A DNA stretch of 64,000 nt from Chloroflexota bacterium (lineage in GTDB: Bacteria > Chloroflexota > Anaerolineae > Anaerolineales > Anaerolineaceae): positions 186,001 to 250,000 of the forward strand of contig JAKQJC010000034.1 of assembly GCA_029561345.1 (NCBI GenBank), in the 5' to 3' direction. The notes below the pieces were generated by a model. That model was not told where the DNA came from and did not search any database. It worked only from the letters and a program-made list of their open reading frames with translations. This document shows, one piece after another, positions 17,930 to 27,608 of this stretch (position 1 is its first letter; every line of letters begins with the position of its first letter). Made by a program: the position numbers and the translations under genes.

Positions 17930-19198
17930 ATGATGCAGCAAAAGCGAAAAAACTCATCTTTTTACCGGTATTTCATTGGGATTGTTTTTACGGCGGCCAT
18001 GCTGGTACTTGCGCCGGCCAGGCAGTCGGCTCAGGGGTTGGGGGAGGGCTTTTTTGATGTGTATTTGCCAGCCGTTGTGCGCAGCCAGGTTTCGTATTTT
18101 GAAGGAAGCAGGGAACAGGAACCCAATAACACGTACAATACGGCCAACGGCGCGCTGGTTTTTGGCAAAGAGTATGAAGGATGGGTGGACGACACCAAGG
18201 ATTACTTTTCTTTTTATTTGAAAGACCCGGCAGATTTTACGATCCAGCTGGAAGATGCAGCACCTGGCGCGCAGATGCTCCTTTATTACAACAGCGTGGC
18301 GAACACGCCGCAGGTGGTGAATGCGGCTCCGTACAACCTGATCAAATATTCAGGCGCAGCCGGCTGGTATTATCTTCAACTATATCATCCCATCGAAAGC
18401 ACCTATGCCGGTTGGAGGTATACTTTACGGGCAATTAAAACCCATGATATGGTGCCAATGGCTTATGTTGAAGCCGGGGATTTTTCAATGGGGTGCGTGA
18501 GTGAAAATAACGGCGGTGTCACTTGCAGCAGCGACGAGCTGCCATTGCATACGGTTAACCTGAGCGGTTATTCCATCGATAAGGTCGAAGTGACCAATGT
18601 TCGTTATGCGGCCTGTGTGACAGCAGGAGCCTGCACTGTGCCGGCCTCCACCGCATCAACGATCAGAGCAAATTATTACGGTACGGCAGCCTATGCAGAT
18701 TATCCCGTCATCTGGGTGAATTGGGAGCAGGCCAATGCCTACTGTGTCTGGACGGGAAAACGACTGCCGACAGAGGCGGAATGGGAAAAAGCTGCCCGCG
18801 GAAATATCGGAACAAGACCCTATCCGTGGGGAGATGATTTTCCTGATTGTTCCCGCCTGAACTATCAAAATGATGATGAAAAATACTGCACCTTTGGCGA
18901 TACCAGCCCTGTCGGCAGCTATCCGACTGGAGCAAGTCCTTATGGCGTGCTGGATATGGAAGGTAATGTGAGTGAATGGGTGTTTGATTGGTACGAACAC
19001 TACTACTACCTGTCATCCCCAGCTTCCAATCCCACCGGACCTGCCAGCGGAACCTTCAAATCCACCAGGGGAACCAGCTGGCAGGATGCCGGTTTTACAG
19101 GGTCTTATTACACCATCAGCGAACGCTTTGGAAATCGCACGCCAGATGATTTCAGCTGGAATATTGGTTTTCGCTGCGCCGTTGGGATCCAACCATAA
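17930..19198 (+). CDS. Secreted PPC-FGE (SUMF1-type) domain protein
   Basis: A 422-residue exported protein. Residues about 14-32 form a signal or anchor helix. Residues about 62-165 resemble a PPC-type beta-sandwich (EQEPNNTYNTANGALVFGKE, then DYFSFYL), which is common in exported proteins. Residues about 170-420 form an FGE-sulfatase / SUMF1 fold: VEAGDFSMGC, YSIDKVEVTN, RLPTEAEWEKAARG, YPWGDD, VLDMEGNVSEWV and final GFRCA. Family members either convert Cys to formylglycine or act as nonheme-iron enzymes or binding modules. I cannot identify an active-site Cys pair with confidence, so a catalytic role is not asserted. AAGGA precedes the ATG. Confidence 0.82.
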   Translation: MMQQKRKNSSFYRYFIGIVFTAAMLVLAPARQSAQGLGEGFFDVYLPAVVRSQVSYFEGSREQEPNNTYNTANGALVFGKEYEGWVDDTKDYFSFYLKDPADFTIQLEDAAPGAQMLLYYNSVANTPQVVNAAPYNLIKYSGAAGWYYLQLYHPIESTYAGWRYTLRAIKTHDMVPMAYVEAGDFSMGCVSENNGGVTCSSDELPLHTVNLSGYSIDKVEVTNVRYAACVTAGACTVPASTASTIRANYYGTAAYADYPVIWVNWEQANAYCVWTGKRLPTEAEWEKAARGNIGTRPYPWGDDFPDCSRLNYQNDDEKYCTFGDTSPVGSYPTGASPYGVLDMEGNVSEWVFDWYEHYYYLSSPASNPTGPASGTFKSTRGTSWQDAGFTGSYYTISERFGNRTPDDFSWNIGFRCAVGIQP

Positions 19199-19233
19199 GG
19201 ATATAAAAACCGGGTGAAGGATCCGATTGCCGC

Positions 19234-19262
19234 TTGACAGGTTTGCACGGATGTTCTATTCT
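19234..19262 (+). promoter_or_regulatory. Promoter for the DUF4230 gene
   Basis: TTGACA (19234-19239) and TATTCT (19257-19262) are spaced by 17 bases, upstream of a strong GAGGAGGAG ribosome binding site and the ATG at 19316. Confidence 0.7.
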
Positions 19263-19315
19263 ATATGCAACGGGTAACGCATTTTTCTGCCCGGATCAAT
19301 GGTTGAGGAGGAGAA

Positions 19316-19996
19316 ATGGACGCGAAAAAGGCGTGGATTTTAGTCGGGGGGATTCTTTTGATTGTGGCGATTGGCGCATTTGCCATTGTCAGCACCGTGC
19401 GCGACACCATGCGCACCATGGCCTCTCCGGTGGAACAGGCCAGCGCGGGCATTCAAACCCAGGTGGCGGAGTTCATGCATCCCACGCCGACGGTGATTCC
19501 CGACCCCATCACCATCATTCATGAAGTGCGCAGCCTGGCGCGCCTTGAAACCATCCAGTATTCCATTGAGAAAATCATCACTGCCGAAGAGCGCCAGGGG
19601 CTGTTTGCCGGCCTGTTTGGCGACAAAATTCTGTTTGTGGCCCACGGCACGGTGATTGCCGGGGTGGATATGGCGAAGATCAACGAGCAGGATCTGACGC
19701 TGGAGGCCGGGGTGTTGAAGGTGCGCCTGCCGGCTGCGGAAATATTTGCGGTGACCCTGGATAACCAGAAATCGTATGTGTACAATCGCGATCAGGGGCT
19801 GCTGGTGAAAGGTTCCATTTATCTGGAGACGGAAGCGCGGCGGGTGGCCGAGGAAGAAATGCGCAAGGCAGCCGAGACGGACGGCATCCGCGAGATGGCA
19901 CAGCGCAATGCGGAAGTTTACCTGACGCGCCTGTTTTATATGCTGGGTTACCAGCGGGTGGAATTTTTCCAGCCTGAAGTGACGCCCACGCCGTGA
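19316..19996 (+). CDS. DUF4230 membrane-anchored protein
   Basis: A 226-residue protein with one N-terminal membrane helix (about 8-27), a short Pro/Thr linker and a DUF4230 domain (about 70-215). The domain is recognised by HEVRSLARLETIQYSIEKII near its start, then a beta-rich core and a charged helical end (EEEMRKAAETDGIREMAQRN). The domain is widespread and has no established function. It has its own promoter and a GAGGAGGAG site, and is followed by the tRNA-Gly promoter, so it is probably a single-gene unit. Confidence 0.85.
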   Translation: MDAKKAWILVGGILLIVAIGAFAIVSTVRDTMRTMASPVEQASAGIQTQVAEFMHPTPTVIPDPITIIHEVRSLARLETIQYSIEKIITAEERQGLFAGLFGDKILFVAHGTVIAGVDMAKINEQDLTLEAGVLKVRLPAAEIFAVTLDNQKSYVYNRDQGLLVKGSIYLETEARRVAEEEMRKAAETDGIREMAQRNAEVYLTRLFYMLGYQRVEFFQPEVTPTP

Positions 19997-20016
19997 AAAA
20001 TGGCGCTCCAGTTTCC

Positions 20017-20045
20017 TTTACAAGCACATTGAAACTGGGTAAAAT
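20017..20045 (+). promoter_or_regulatory. Promoter for tRNA-Gly
   Basis: TTTACA (20017-20022) and TAAAAT (20040-20045) are spaced by 17 bases. The expected start is about 8 bases ahead of the mature tRNA end. Confidence 0.7.
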
Positions 20046-20059
20046 AAACGCATTGATTT

Positions 20060-20131
20060 GCGGGAATAGTTCAGTGGTAGAACGTTTGCTTCCCAAGCAA
20101 AATGTCGAGGGTTCGAGTCCCTTTTCCCGCT
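20060..20131 (+). tRNA. tRNA-Gly (anticodon CCC)
   Basis: A 72-base cloverleaf. The acceptor stem GCGGGAA pairs with TTCCCGC and T is the discriminator. The anticodon arm is TTTGC-TTCCCAA-GCAAA, so the anticodon is CCC and reads GGG. The T-loop GGTTCGAGTC has the conserved TTCGA core. CCA is not encoded. It is a lone tRNA directly ahead of the molybdenum hydroxylase island. Confidence 0.96.
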
Positions 20132-20240
20132 TTCTGGTCGTCGCCGGAGGTTCCGGCGCCGGCGTCGGGTTGGAATGGGCCCGTCGAAAAGCGCCATCTT
20201 TCCAGTTTATCTCGGACGGAGGCTACCAAGTACTATTCCT

Positions 20241-21122
20241 ATGAACACGTGGACTCACTATCATCTGGCTAAAACGGTAGACGATGCCCTGCAGGCGTTG
20301 AGCTCAACGCAGGGTGAAACGCGCCTGGTTTCAGGCGGAACCGACCTGCTGCTGGATATTCAGCAGGGGCGGATGCCCGCGCCGGAGCTGCTGGTGGACC
20401 TGACCGGCGTGGAAGAGATGCGCTGCCTGGAGCTGCGCGGCGCTGAGCTGTTCATCGGTGCAGCGGTGCCCCTCAGCCGGGTGGCGGAATCGCCGCTGGT
20501 GGCGGAACATGCCCGCGCCCTGACGGAGGCTGCCGGGTTGATTGGCGGCCCCCAGGTGCGCAATGTGGCGACACTGGGCGGCAATGTGGGGCATGCCCTG
20601 CCGGCCGCTGACGGCACCATTTCACTGCTGGCGATGGGCGCCCAGGCCGAGGTGGCGGCGCCTGAAGGCCGGCGGCGGGTGGATCTGGCGGCCCTGTTTG
20701 CCGGACCGGGGCAATCGAACCTGGACCGGCGCCGGGAGGTGCTGGTGGGGTTTTACCTGGCGGCGCGGCAGCCCAATGAAGGTTCGGCTTTTGCCCGGGT
20801 GATGCGCCCGCAGGGTGTGGCCCTGCCCATTTTAAACATGGGCATCTGGCTGCGGCGGGAAGGCAGCCGGGTGGTGGATGTACGCGTGGCGGTGGGTCCG
20901 GGCGGGCCTCGCCCGCACCGCAGCGCCGCAGCGGAAACCTGCCTGTGCGCGGGCGAGTTCACCCCTGAGCGGGTGGAACTGGCCTGCAAGGCTCTGCTGG
21001 AAGACACCCGCTTCCGCACCAGCCCGCAGCGCGCCACAGCCGCCTACCGCAATCACCTCAGCGGCGTGCTGATGAAAGACATCATTCAGCGCGCGTGGGT
21101 CCGGGCTGCCGGCCAGGCATGA
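20241..21122 (+). CDS. Molybdenum hydroxylase 1, FAD-binding subunit
   Basis: A 293-residue medium subunit of the xanthine dehydrogenase family (CoxM/XdhB type). It binds FAD and passes electrons from the FeS clusters to the acceptor. The FAD signatures are RLVSGGTDLLLDIQ near residue 35 and IGGPQVRNVATLGGNVGHA near residue 100. The C-terminal CO-dehydrogenase flavoprotein domain is present. The ATG at 20241 is taken because homology starts there (MNTWTHYHLAKTVDDAL); the ribosome binding site is weak. It pairs with the FeS-Mo protein at 21208, with a small hairpin between. It is the first gene of the 24-kb island. Confidence 0.88.
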   Translation: MNTWTHYHLAKTVDDALQALSSTQGETRLVSGGTDLLLDIQQGRMPAPELLVDLTGVEEMRCLELRGAELFIGAAVPLSRVAESPLVAEHARALTEAAGLIGGPQVRNVATLGGNVGHALPAADGTISLLAMGAQAEVAAPEGRRRVDLAALFAGPGQSNLDRRREVLVGFYLAARQPNEGSAFARVMRPQGVALPILNMGIWLRREGSRVVDVRVAVGPGGPRPHRSAAAETCLCAGEFTPERVELACKALLEDTRFRTSPQRATAAYRNHLSGVLMKDIIQRAWVRAAGQA

Positions 21123-21155
21123 ACGGAATCGAACGGCATTTCCGCCCATCCCCTC

Positions 21156-21174
21156 AAACCGCTGAAAGCGGTTT
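21156..21174 (+). terminator. Weak terminator-like hairpin between hydroxylase 1 genes
   Basis: An 8-bp stem (21156-21163 with 21167-21174) is followed by a broken T-rich stretch. It lies in an 85-base gap between two genes whose products must work together, so it may tune their ratio or protect the upstream message rather than end transcription. Confidence 0.45.
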
Positions 21175-21207
21175 TGTGCTTTAACCTGAATGATAAAGGC
21201 AAGCAAC

Positions 21208-24018
21208 ATGGACTCCTCTCCTGAAATCCACCTCATAGTTAATGGTGTACCACACACCCTGCCGGCCCTTCCTGGCGAGATGCTGGCTGATTTGCTGCGC
21301 GAACGCCTGGGCCTGACCGGGGTCAAAATTGGCTGCAACGAATGTGAATGCGGCGCCTGCACCGTGATTGTGGACGGGCTGCCGGTGCTTTCCTGCAATT
21401 ATCCTTCCCAGCGGGCCGATGGAAAATCGGTGCTGACCATTGAAGGCCTGGCCGGTTTGATGAAAAGCCAGGACGGCCAGCCGCATCTGCACCCGCTGCA
21501 GGAAGCCTTTGTGCTGCATGGGGCAGTGCAGTGCGGTTTCTGCATTCCTGGCCAAATTATGACGGCTTACGGCCTGCTGCTGCAAAATGATAACCCTGAC
21601 AGCGATGCGATCCGCCATGCTCTCAAAGATACCCTGTGCCGCTGCGCCGGGTATCCGACCATTGAAAGAGCCATCCAGGCAGCAGCCCTGGCCATGCGCA
21701 CCGGGCAGGCGGTGCAGGCACCCAGCCTGCCGCAATCGGCGCGTCCGCGCAACGAGGTTGGCCGGCACCACATCCGCCCTGAGGCGGTGGCCAAAGTAAC
21801 GGGTGATGCTTTATACAGCGACGACATCACCTTTCCGGGCCTGCTGCACGGCCGCGCCAAACGGGCCATGCACCCCCATGCGCGCCTGAAGCGGCTGGAT
21901 GTGGAGAAAGCCCGCGCCCTGCCGGGGGTGGCTGCCGTGCTGACCGCCGCGGATATCCCTGGCGATCATAACCACGGCCTGGTGATTCCAGACTGGCCAA
22001 CCCTGGTGGGCATTGGGGAAAGGATCCGCTATGTGGGCGATTCGGTGGCGCTGGTGGCGGCTGAAACCCGCGAAATTGCGACCGCAGCCCTTGAATTGAT
22101 TGAGGCCGATTATGAGGATTTGCCGCCCATCACCAGCGCGGTGCAGGCGCGCCAGCCAGAAACCGAAGCCATTCACCCCAACGGCAACCTGCTCAAGCAT
22201 ATCAAAGTCCGCAAAGGGGATATGGAAGCCGGTTTTGCCCGCGCCGAAGTGGTGCTGGAACACACCTTCCATACGCAGATCACCGACCATGCCTTTATGG
22301 AACCGGAATGCAGTGTGGCGCATCTCAGTTCAGATGAACGCATGGAAATTTATGTGGGTTCCCAGATTCCCTATTCAGACCGGGCCCAGGTGGCGCGCGC
22401 TCTGTGCTGGGATGAAGAAAAAGTGCGCATTGTCGGCATGCTCATCGGCGGCGGTTTTGGCGGCAAGGAAGATATCACCGGCCAGATCCATGCGGCGCTG
22501 CTGTGCCGGGCCACCGGCCGGCCGGTCAAGGTGCTGTATGACCGCCATGAAAGCCTGCTGGTACATCCCAAGCGCCATGCCACGCAAATTCGCGTCAAAG
22601 TGGGCGCGCTGCGCGACGGCCAGTTAACCGCGGTGGAAACCGAGCTGTACGGCGACACGGGCGCTTATGCCTCGCTGGGCGAAAAGGTGATGACCCGCGC
22701 CACCACGCACTCATCCGGGCCATATGAGGTGGAACATGTGCGCGCCGATTGCTACGCCATGTACACCAACAATCCGCCAGCCGGGGCTTTCCGTGGTTTT
22801 GGCGTGCTGCAATCGGCTTTTGCCGTGGAAAGCATCATGGACATGCTGGCAGCCGAATTGAAGATGGATCCGGTGGAACTGCGGCGCAGGAATGCCCTGC
22901 GGGTGGGCAGCGTGACCAACACCGGCCAGAAATTGACCGAAAGCGTGGGCCTGCTGGAATGCATTGACAAGGTGGATGCAGAAATGCGCCGCCTCGGCGG
23001 ACCGGAACCTTTTAAGCCGGTCAGCGTGCCCGAAGCGCCGCATTTGCTGCGGGTTTGGGGTTTCGCCGCAGCCTATAAAAATACCGGGCTGGGCGGCGGC
23101 GCGCCGGATAAGGCCGGGGCGGAGGTGGAGGTTTATCCCAACGGCATGGCTGAAGTGCGCACCTCCTCGGCTGAATTGGGCCAGGGGCTGGTGACGGTGT
23201 TGCAGCTGGTTGCGGCGGAAGAGCTGGGCATGCCAGCGGAGCAGGTGCGCGTGCTGCTTTCAGATACGGACCTGACCCCCGACGGCGGCCCGACCACGGC
23301 TTCGCGGCAGACCTATGTGACGGGAAATGCTGCCCGCGGCGCTGCCAAAGCCCTGTGCGAAGCGATGACCGCCTATATTGCCGAAAAATACGACCTGCCG
23401 CCTGACCAGATCCGCTTTGTGGAGGGTCTGGCGCAGCTTCCGGGCGGGCTTAAAGCCATTCCGGTGGGGCAGGTGGCTGCGGAAATGAGCGCAGATGGCC
23501 GTCCGCCGCGGGCGCTGTTTGAATATTGGGCGCCGGCCACCAAGCCGCTGGGCCAGGGCGGGGATATGCACTTTGCATACAGCTTTGCCGCCCAGGCAGC
23601 CCAGATTGAGGTCAACACCCTGACGGGCGAGGTCAAAGTGCTGCGCATGCTGGCTGCCAACGACGTGGGCAGCGCCATCAACCCGCTGGGCCTGCAGGGC
23701 CAGGTGGAGGGCGGGATTATGATGGGCATTGGCAATGCGCTCACCGAACATTTCATTGTTGATAACGGCCGGGTGGTGACAGACCGGCTTTCTCGCTACC
23801 GGGTGCCGGGAATCGCCCTCACGCCGGAGATCACTTCTTTTATTGTTGAACACCCCACGGCCGAAGGTCCCTTTGGGGCGAAAGGGGTGGGCGAGGTGGT
23901 GCTGATTCCCACCAGCCCGGCGATCACCAATGCCATCTTCAACGCCACCGGGGTGCGGGTGGACCGCCTGCCGGTGGATCAGGAGTTAATCCTGCGCGAG
24001 ATGGGAAGGTTCGCTTAA
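21208..24018 (+). CDS. Molybdenum hydroxylase 1, fused 2Fe-2S and molybdopterin subunit
   Basis: A 936-residue xanthine dehydrogenase-family protein. Residues 1-165 hold two [2Fe-2S] clusters: the plant-type site with Cys43, Cys48, Cys51 and Cys63, and the helical site with QCGFC and LCRCAGY. The remainder is the molybdopterin catalytic domain: [26 protein letters not shown] and, near the C-terminus, [12 protein letters not shown] with the probable catalytic Glu. It hydroxylates a carbon next to nitrogen or an aldehyde, using water as the oxygen source; the substrate is unknown. Separate small and large subunits are more usual, so the fusion is notable. ATG 21208 is preferred over 21190 because AAAGG precedes it. 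The gene ends before a terminator. Confidence 0.9.
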   Translation: MDSSPEIHLIVNGVPHTLPALPGEMLADLLRERLGLTGVKIGCNECECGACTVIVDGLPVLSCNYPSQRADGKSVLTIEGLAGLMKSQDGQPHLHPLQEAFVLHGAVQCGFCIPGQIMTAYGLLLQNDNPDSDAIRHALKDTLCRCAGYPTIERAIQAAALAMRTGQAVQAPSLPQSARPRNEVGRHHIRPEAVAKVTGDALYSDDITFPGLLHGRAKRAMHPHARLKRLDVEKARALPGVAAVLTAADIPGDHNHGLVIPDWPTLVGIGERIRYVGDSVALVAAETREIATAALELIEADYEDLPPITSAVQARQPETEAIHPNGNLLKHIKVRKGDMEAGFARAEVVLEHTFHTQITDHAFMEPECSVAHLSSDERMEIYVGSQIPYSDRAQVARALCWDEEKVRIVGMLIGGGFGGKEDITGQIHAALLCRATGRPVKVLYDRHESLLVHPKRHATQIRVKVGALRDGQLTAVETELYGDTGAYASLGEKVMTRATTHSSGPYEVEHVRADCYAMYTNNPPAGAFRGFGVLQSAFAVESIMDMLAAELKMDPVELRRRNALRVGSVTNTGQKLTESVGLLECIDKVDAEMRRLGGPEPFKPVSVPEAPHLLRVWGFAAAYKNTGLGGGAPDKAGAEVEVYPNGMAEVRTSSAELGQGLVTVLQLVAAEELGMPAEQVRVLLSDTDLTPDGGPTTASRQTYVTGNAARGAAKALCEAMTAYIAEKYDLPPDQIRFVEGLAQLPGGLKAIPVGQVAAEMSADGRPPRALFEYWAPATKPLGQGGDMHFAYSFAAQAAQIEVNTLTGEVKVLRMLAANDVGSAINPLGLQGQVEGGIMMGIGNALTEHFIVDNGRVVTDRLSRYRVPGIALTPEITSFIVEHPTAEGPFGAKGVGEVVLIPTSPAITNAIFNATGVRVDRLPVDQELILREMGRFA

Positions 24019-24047
24019 CACCCTGACTGAAAAATATTGTATAATGA

Positions 24048-24084
24048 GCCTGACGGGTTGTCTGACAATCCTTCAGGCTTTTTT
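24048..24084 (+). terminator. Intrinsic terminator after hydroxylase 1, overlapping a possible promoter
   Basis: The stem GCCTGA/TCAGGC with an inner stem, followed by six T (24079-24084), lies 30 bases past the hydroxylase 1 stop. A TATAAT (24040-24045) sits just before it without a good -35 box. If used, transcription would start at the hairpin foot. Confidence 0.82.
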
Positions 24085-24115
24085 ATCCAGAGCAGACACC
24101 AGACGAGGCACAAGC

Positions 24116-24745
24116 ATGAATGAGGCAAGCCATCCGCAGTGGTTGAAATGGGCACGTGAAATTCAGGCCATCGGGCAAACCGGCCTGCATTACGCTGAGC
24201 AGGAATACGACCGGCAGCGCTACGGCCGGCTGGTTTCTCTGGCCAGCGAGATCATGGCCGCCCACAGCCAGGCAGAAGCCGCCAGCCTGGAGCGGATTTT
24301 TTTGCAGCAAAACGGCTATGCCACCCCAAAAGTCGATGTGCGCGGGGCGGTTTTTCGCGACGATAAACTGCTGATGGTGCGCGAACGGACGGATGGATAC
24401 TGGTCGCTTCCGGGAGGCTGGGCGGACGTAAATGAAAAACCATCGGCCATGATCGAGCGGGAAATCCGCGAAGAGAGCGGTTTTCATGCCCGGGCGAGGT
24501 GCCTGGTGGGGGTTTATGAAGCCAATCATGACCAGGAACCGATAGATGTGTTTCATGCTTATAAATTGCTTTTTCTGTGTGATATTGTGGCTGGTGAAGC
24601 ACAGACCAGTTACGAAACCTCTGAAGTGGGCTTTTTCACTCTGGACGACCTGCCGCCGTTATCCACCTCGCGGACGCAAATGCGCTACATTCGCGATGCA
24701 CAGGCGTGTCTGCGCGATATGACCCTGCCCGCGGTTTTTGATTAA
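24116..24745 (+). CDS. Nudix hydrolase
   Basis: A 209-residue protein. The N-terminal helical part (about 1-65; WLKWAREIQAIGQTGLHYAE) matches the extra domain in front of some bacterial Nudix hydrolases. The Nudix box is complete: Gly, five residues, Glu, seven residues, REIREESGF, starting near residue 101, with Glu residues to hold the metal. Such enzymes cleave nucleoside diphosphates linked to another group. In this island it could act on a nucleotide-linked cofactor (molybdopterin dinucleotide, FAD, or an intermediate), but that is inferred. The start is the ATG at 24116, where homology begins. It is followed 36 bases later by the SsnA-like gene. Confidence 0.9.
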   Translation: MNEASHPQWLKWAREIQAIGQTGLHYAEQEYDRQRYGRLVSLASEIMAAHSQAEAASLERIFLQQNGYATPKVDVRGAVFRDDKLLMVRERTDGYWSLPGGWADVNEKPSAMIEREIREESGFHARARCLVGVYEANHDQEPIDVFHAYKLLFLCDIVAGEAQTSYETSEVGFFTLDDLPPLSTSRTQMRYIRDAQACLRDMTLPAVFD

Positions 24746-24781
24746 CCTGGACACAGGGCGCTTGTTTTGAAAGGAGATGCC

Positions 24782-26140
24782 ATGCTGATCACTCATGCGA
24801 ATCTCATCACCTGGGAAAGCCCCAACCGCATTCTGGAAGACCAGGCTGTTCTCATTGAAAATGGACTGATTAAAGAACTGGGAGGGATGGCGGATATGGC
24901 AGCGCGCCATCCAGCCGAGGAGCGGCTGGATGCCAGAGGCCAGTATGTGATGCCGGGAAATATCTGCGCGCACACCCATTTTTACGGCGCTTTTGCCCGC
25001 GGCATGGCCATTCCCGGTCCGGCGGCAGCCAACTTTCCTGAAATTCTGGAGAAATTATGGTGGCCGCTGGATAAATCCTTGAGCAACGAGGATGTCTTCT
25101 ATTCGGCGCTGGTATGCCTTGTGGATGCCATCCGTCACGGCACCACCACCCTGATTGACCACCACGCCTCGCCTTTTGCCATTCCGGGATCGCTGGATGA
25201 AATTGCCGCGGCGGTGGATATGGCAGGCGTGCGGGCAGCTTTGTGTTATGAGGTGACGGACCGTGACGGGCCGGAAAAAGCCCTGGCAGGGATTAAAGAA
25301 AATGTGCGTTTCATTGAGCGGGTGAAGCGCGATAAACCGGCTGGCGGCCGGCTGGCCGCCCATTTCGGTTTGCATGCCAGCCTGAGTCTTTCGGAAGAAA
25401 CGCTGGCTGCCTGCCGGCAGGCAGCGCCGGAAGGGACCGGTTTTCACATTCATGTGGCGGAAGATATTTCGGATGAATATGACAGCCTGGCCAAATGCGG
25501 TCAGCGCGTGGTGGACCGGCTGGCCCGCCACCAGCTGCTGAATGCCAACAGCATTGTGGCTCATGCAGTGCATGTGGACGGCCGCGAGATGGCGCTGCTG
25601 GCTGAAAGCGGCTGCCGGGTGACCCACCAGCCGCGTTCCAATATGAACAATGCTGTGGGCGTGGCACAGGTCGAATCGATGCTGCGCCTGGGCATTCCGG
25701 TGTGCCTGGGCAACGACGGTTTCTCCAACGCCATGTGGGAGGAATGGAAGGCCGCCTACCTGGTGCACAAACTGTGGAACCGCGACCCGCGGCGCATGGG
25801 AGGATATGATGTGACGCGCCTGGCGGTGGATAACAATGCGGCCCTGGCCAGCAGCGTGTTCGGCAGCCCGGTGGGGGTTCTGGCCGCTGGCGCTCAGGCA
25901 GACCTCATTTTTGTCGATTATCATCCTTACACCCCCCTGACGGCAGGCAACCTGCCCTGGCATATCCTTTTTGGCTTCCATGAAAGCATGGTCACTGCTA
26001 CAATTGTGTCAGGGAAAGTGTTAATGTATGACCGTGAATTAAAAACGCTGGATGAAGAAGCCATTGCCCGCAAGGCGCGGCAGCTTTCGGTTCAAACCTG
26101 GGAACGCTATAACCGGCGGATGGAACAAAACCTGTCTTGA
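24782..26140 (+). CDS. ssnA: SsnA-like amidohydrolase of the selenium-molybdenum hydroxylase set
   Basis: A 452-residue metal-dependent amidohydrolase of the SsnA / guanine deaminase / chlorohydrolase group. Metal ligands are visible: HTH near residue 65, FHIHVAE, AHAVHVDG, and Asp in CLGNDGFSN. The segment FPEILEKLWWPLDKSLSNEDVFYSAL is characteristic of SsnA, a protein known mainly from genomes with selenium-dependent molybdenum hydroxylases. Its substrate is not established; deamination of a purine-like ring or hydrolytic ring opening is likely. ATG 24782 is preceded by AAGGAG; an in-frame TTG at 24767 lies upstream of that site. The next gene starts 12 bases after its stop and uses an almost identical translation start (GGAGATGCCATG). 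Confidence 0.86.
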   Translation: MLITHANLITWESPNRILEDQAVLIENGLIKELGGMADMAARHPAEERLDARGQYVMPGNICAHTHFYGAFARGMAIPGPAAANFPEILEKLWWPLDKSLSNEDVFYSALVCLVDAIRHGTTTLIDHHASPFAIPGSLDEIAAAVDMAGVRAALCYEVTDRDGPEKALAGIKENVRFIERVKRDKPAGGRLAAHFGLHASLSLSEETLAACRQAAPEGTGFHIHVAEDISDEYDSLAKCGQRVVDRLARHQLLNANSIVAHAVHVDGREMALLAESGCRVTHQPRSNMNNAVGVAQVESMLRLGIPVCLGNDGFSNAMWEEWKAAYLVHKLWNRDPRRMGGYDVTRLAVDNNAALASSVFGSPVGVLAAGAQADLIFVDYHPYTPLTAGNLPWHILFGFHESMVTATIVSGKVLMYDRELKTLDEEAIARKARQLSVQTWERYNRRMEQNLS

Positions 26141-26151
26141 GAGGAGATGCC

Positions 26152-26823
26152 ATGGCTGAAGAAACAAGCAAAAAAGTGATTGCCATTGTTGGCGGAACGG
26201 GCAAGGAAGGCAAGGGGCTGGCTTACCGCTGGTGCCTGGCCGGCTACCGCGTGATTATTGGTTCGCGCCAGCAGGAAAAAGCTCTGGCAGCGGTGGATGA
26301 ACTGCGCGCCATGCTGGATGGGAAGGGCAGCCTGGAAGGCATGACCAATGCGGAAGCGGTGGCTCAGGCGGATGTGGCCGTTATCACGGTGCCGTACTCG
26401 GCTCACAGCGCCACCCTGGAAGGCTTGAAGGACGGCCTGAAGGGCAAAGTGGTGGTGGATGTGACCGTGCCGCTGGTGCCCCCCAAGGTGACCAAAGTGC
26501 AGATGCCCCCCGCAGGCAGCGCCACCCAGGAAGCCCTGCAGGTGCTGGGAGAAGGCGCCGAAGTGGCGGCGGCATTTCAGAATATTTCTTATGAAAATTT
26601 GCTCAGCGGCGCGGGTGTGCAATGTGATGTGCTGGTTTGCGGCACCAAAGCAGCGCGCACCCTGGCCCTTGAACTGGTTGAGGCGGCCGGCCTGGTGGGC
26701 TGGGACGCCGGTCCGATTGAAAATGCCGTGGTGGTGGAAGGCATGACCTCCATTTTGATCGGCCTTAACAAGCAGTACGGCGTGCATGCGGCTGGAATCA
26801 AAATCACGGGGATTAACCGTTGA
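26152..26823 (+). CDS. npdG: F420-dependent NADP oxidoreductase
   Basis: A 223-residue oxidoreductase of the NpdG/Fno family, which transfers hydride between NADP(H) and coenzyme F420. The N-terminal Rossmann motif IAIVGGTGKEGKGLAYRW is the family variant of GxGxxG, and IIGSRQQEKA provides Ser/Arg residues for the NADP phosphate. The C-terminal part (PIENAVVVEGMTSILIGLNK) matches the F420-binding region. GAGGAG precedes the ATG; an in-frame TTG at 26137 is rejected. Its stop overlaps the cofE start by 4 bases. It links cellular NADPH with the F420-dependent LLM enzyme encoded at 29838. Confidence 0.9.
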   Translation: MAEETSKKVIAIVGGTGKEGKGLAYRWCLAGYRVIIGSRQQEKALAAVDELRAMLDGKGSLEGMTNAEAVAQADVAVITVPYSAHSATLEGLKDGLKGKVVVDVTVPLVPPKVTKVQMPPAGSATQEALQVLGEGAEVAAAFQNISYENLLSGAGVQCDVLVCGTKAARTLALELVEAAGLVGWDAGPIENAVVVEGMTSILIGLNKQYGVHAAGIKITGINR

Positions 26824-27590
26824 CATCGCTGCACCTGACCCCACTGCCTGGCCTGCCCCTGGTCAAACCAGGGGATGACCTGCCGCAACTGCTGCTGGCA
26901 GGGTTGGCGGCTGCCGGCTTAAGCCTTGAGGATGGGGATATTCTGGTGCTGGCGCAAAAAATTGTTTCAAAAGCCGAGGGACGGCTGGTGAACCTGACGG
27001 AGGTGACTCCATCTGCAAAAGCCGTTGAGCTGGCCAATCAGGTGCAAAAGGACCCGCGCTTTATTGAACTGGTGCTGCGCGAAAGCAAAGAGGTGCTGCG
27101 TACCCGGCCAGGCACGATCATTGTGGAACACCGCTGCGGCTTTGTCTGCGCCAATGCGGGCATTGACCATTCCAATGTTGAAGGCAGTTACGGCAGCCCG
27201 GAGGACTGGGTGCTGCTGCTGCCGGAAGATGCGGATAGCTCGGCAGAAAAAATTCGCACAGCTTTGCGTGCGGCAAGCGGCGCTGCCGTGGGCGTTTTGA
27301 TCATCGATTCGCACGGTCGGGCCTGGCGCAACGGCATCACGGGCGCCAGCATTGGCCTGGCTGGCATGCCTGGGCTGGTGGACATGCGCGGCAAACCGGA
27401 TATGTTGGGTTACCAGCTGCGGGTGACGCAGATTGCAGCTGCCGATGAACTGGCGGGGGCGGCCTCGCTGGTGATGGGGCAGGCGGATGAACGCACTCCG
27501 GCCGTGCATGTGCGCGGTTTTCCCTACCCCTTGCGCGAAGGCAGCCTTAAAGAGCTGCTGCGGCCGCGGGATCAGGATATGTTTCGTTGA
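26820..27590 (+). CDS. cofE: Coenzyme F420-0:L-glutamate ligase
   Basis: A 256-residue CofE (FbiB N-domain type), the GTP-dependent ligase that adds gamma-linked glutamates to F420-0. Family motifs are PLVKPGDD near the start, DILVLAQKIVSKAEGR, VCANAGIDHSN near residue 118, GVLIIDSHGRAWRNGITG, and GYQLRVTQIAAADELA. The start is a TTG that overlaps the npdG stop as TTGA; no ATG fits the homology. The nitroreductase-like C-domain of actinobacterial FbiB is absent. That domain reduces the dehydro form made from phosphoenolpyruvate, so it must lie elsewhere or the route differs. Confidence 0.93.
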   Translation: MTSLHLTPLPGLPLVKPGDDLPQLLLAGLAAAGLSLEDGDILVLAQKIVSKAEGRLVNLTEVTPSAKAVELANQVQKDPRFIELVLRESKEVLRTRPGTIIVEHRCGFVCANAGIDHSNVEGSYGSPEDWVLLLPEDADSSAEKIRTALRAASGAAVGVLIIDSHGRAWRNGITGASIGLAGMPGLVDMRGKPDMLGYQLRVTQIAAADELAGAASLVMGQADERTPAVHVRGFPYPLREGSLKELLRPRDQDMFR

Positions 27591-27608
27591 GTGAGGAGGC
27601 AGAAGAAA

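Noticed and set aside
20060..24018. Genomic island inserted at the tRNA-Gly gene
   Set aside because: No integrase, no repeat of the tRNA 3' end and no clear base-composition change were seen near the molybdenum hydroxylase genes.
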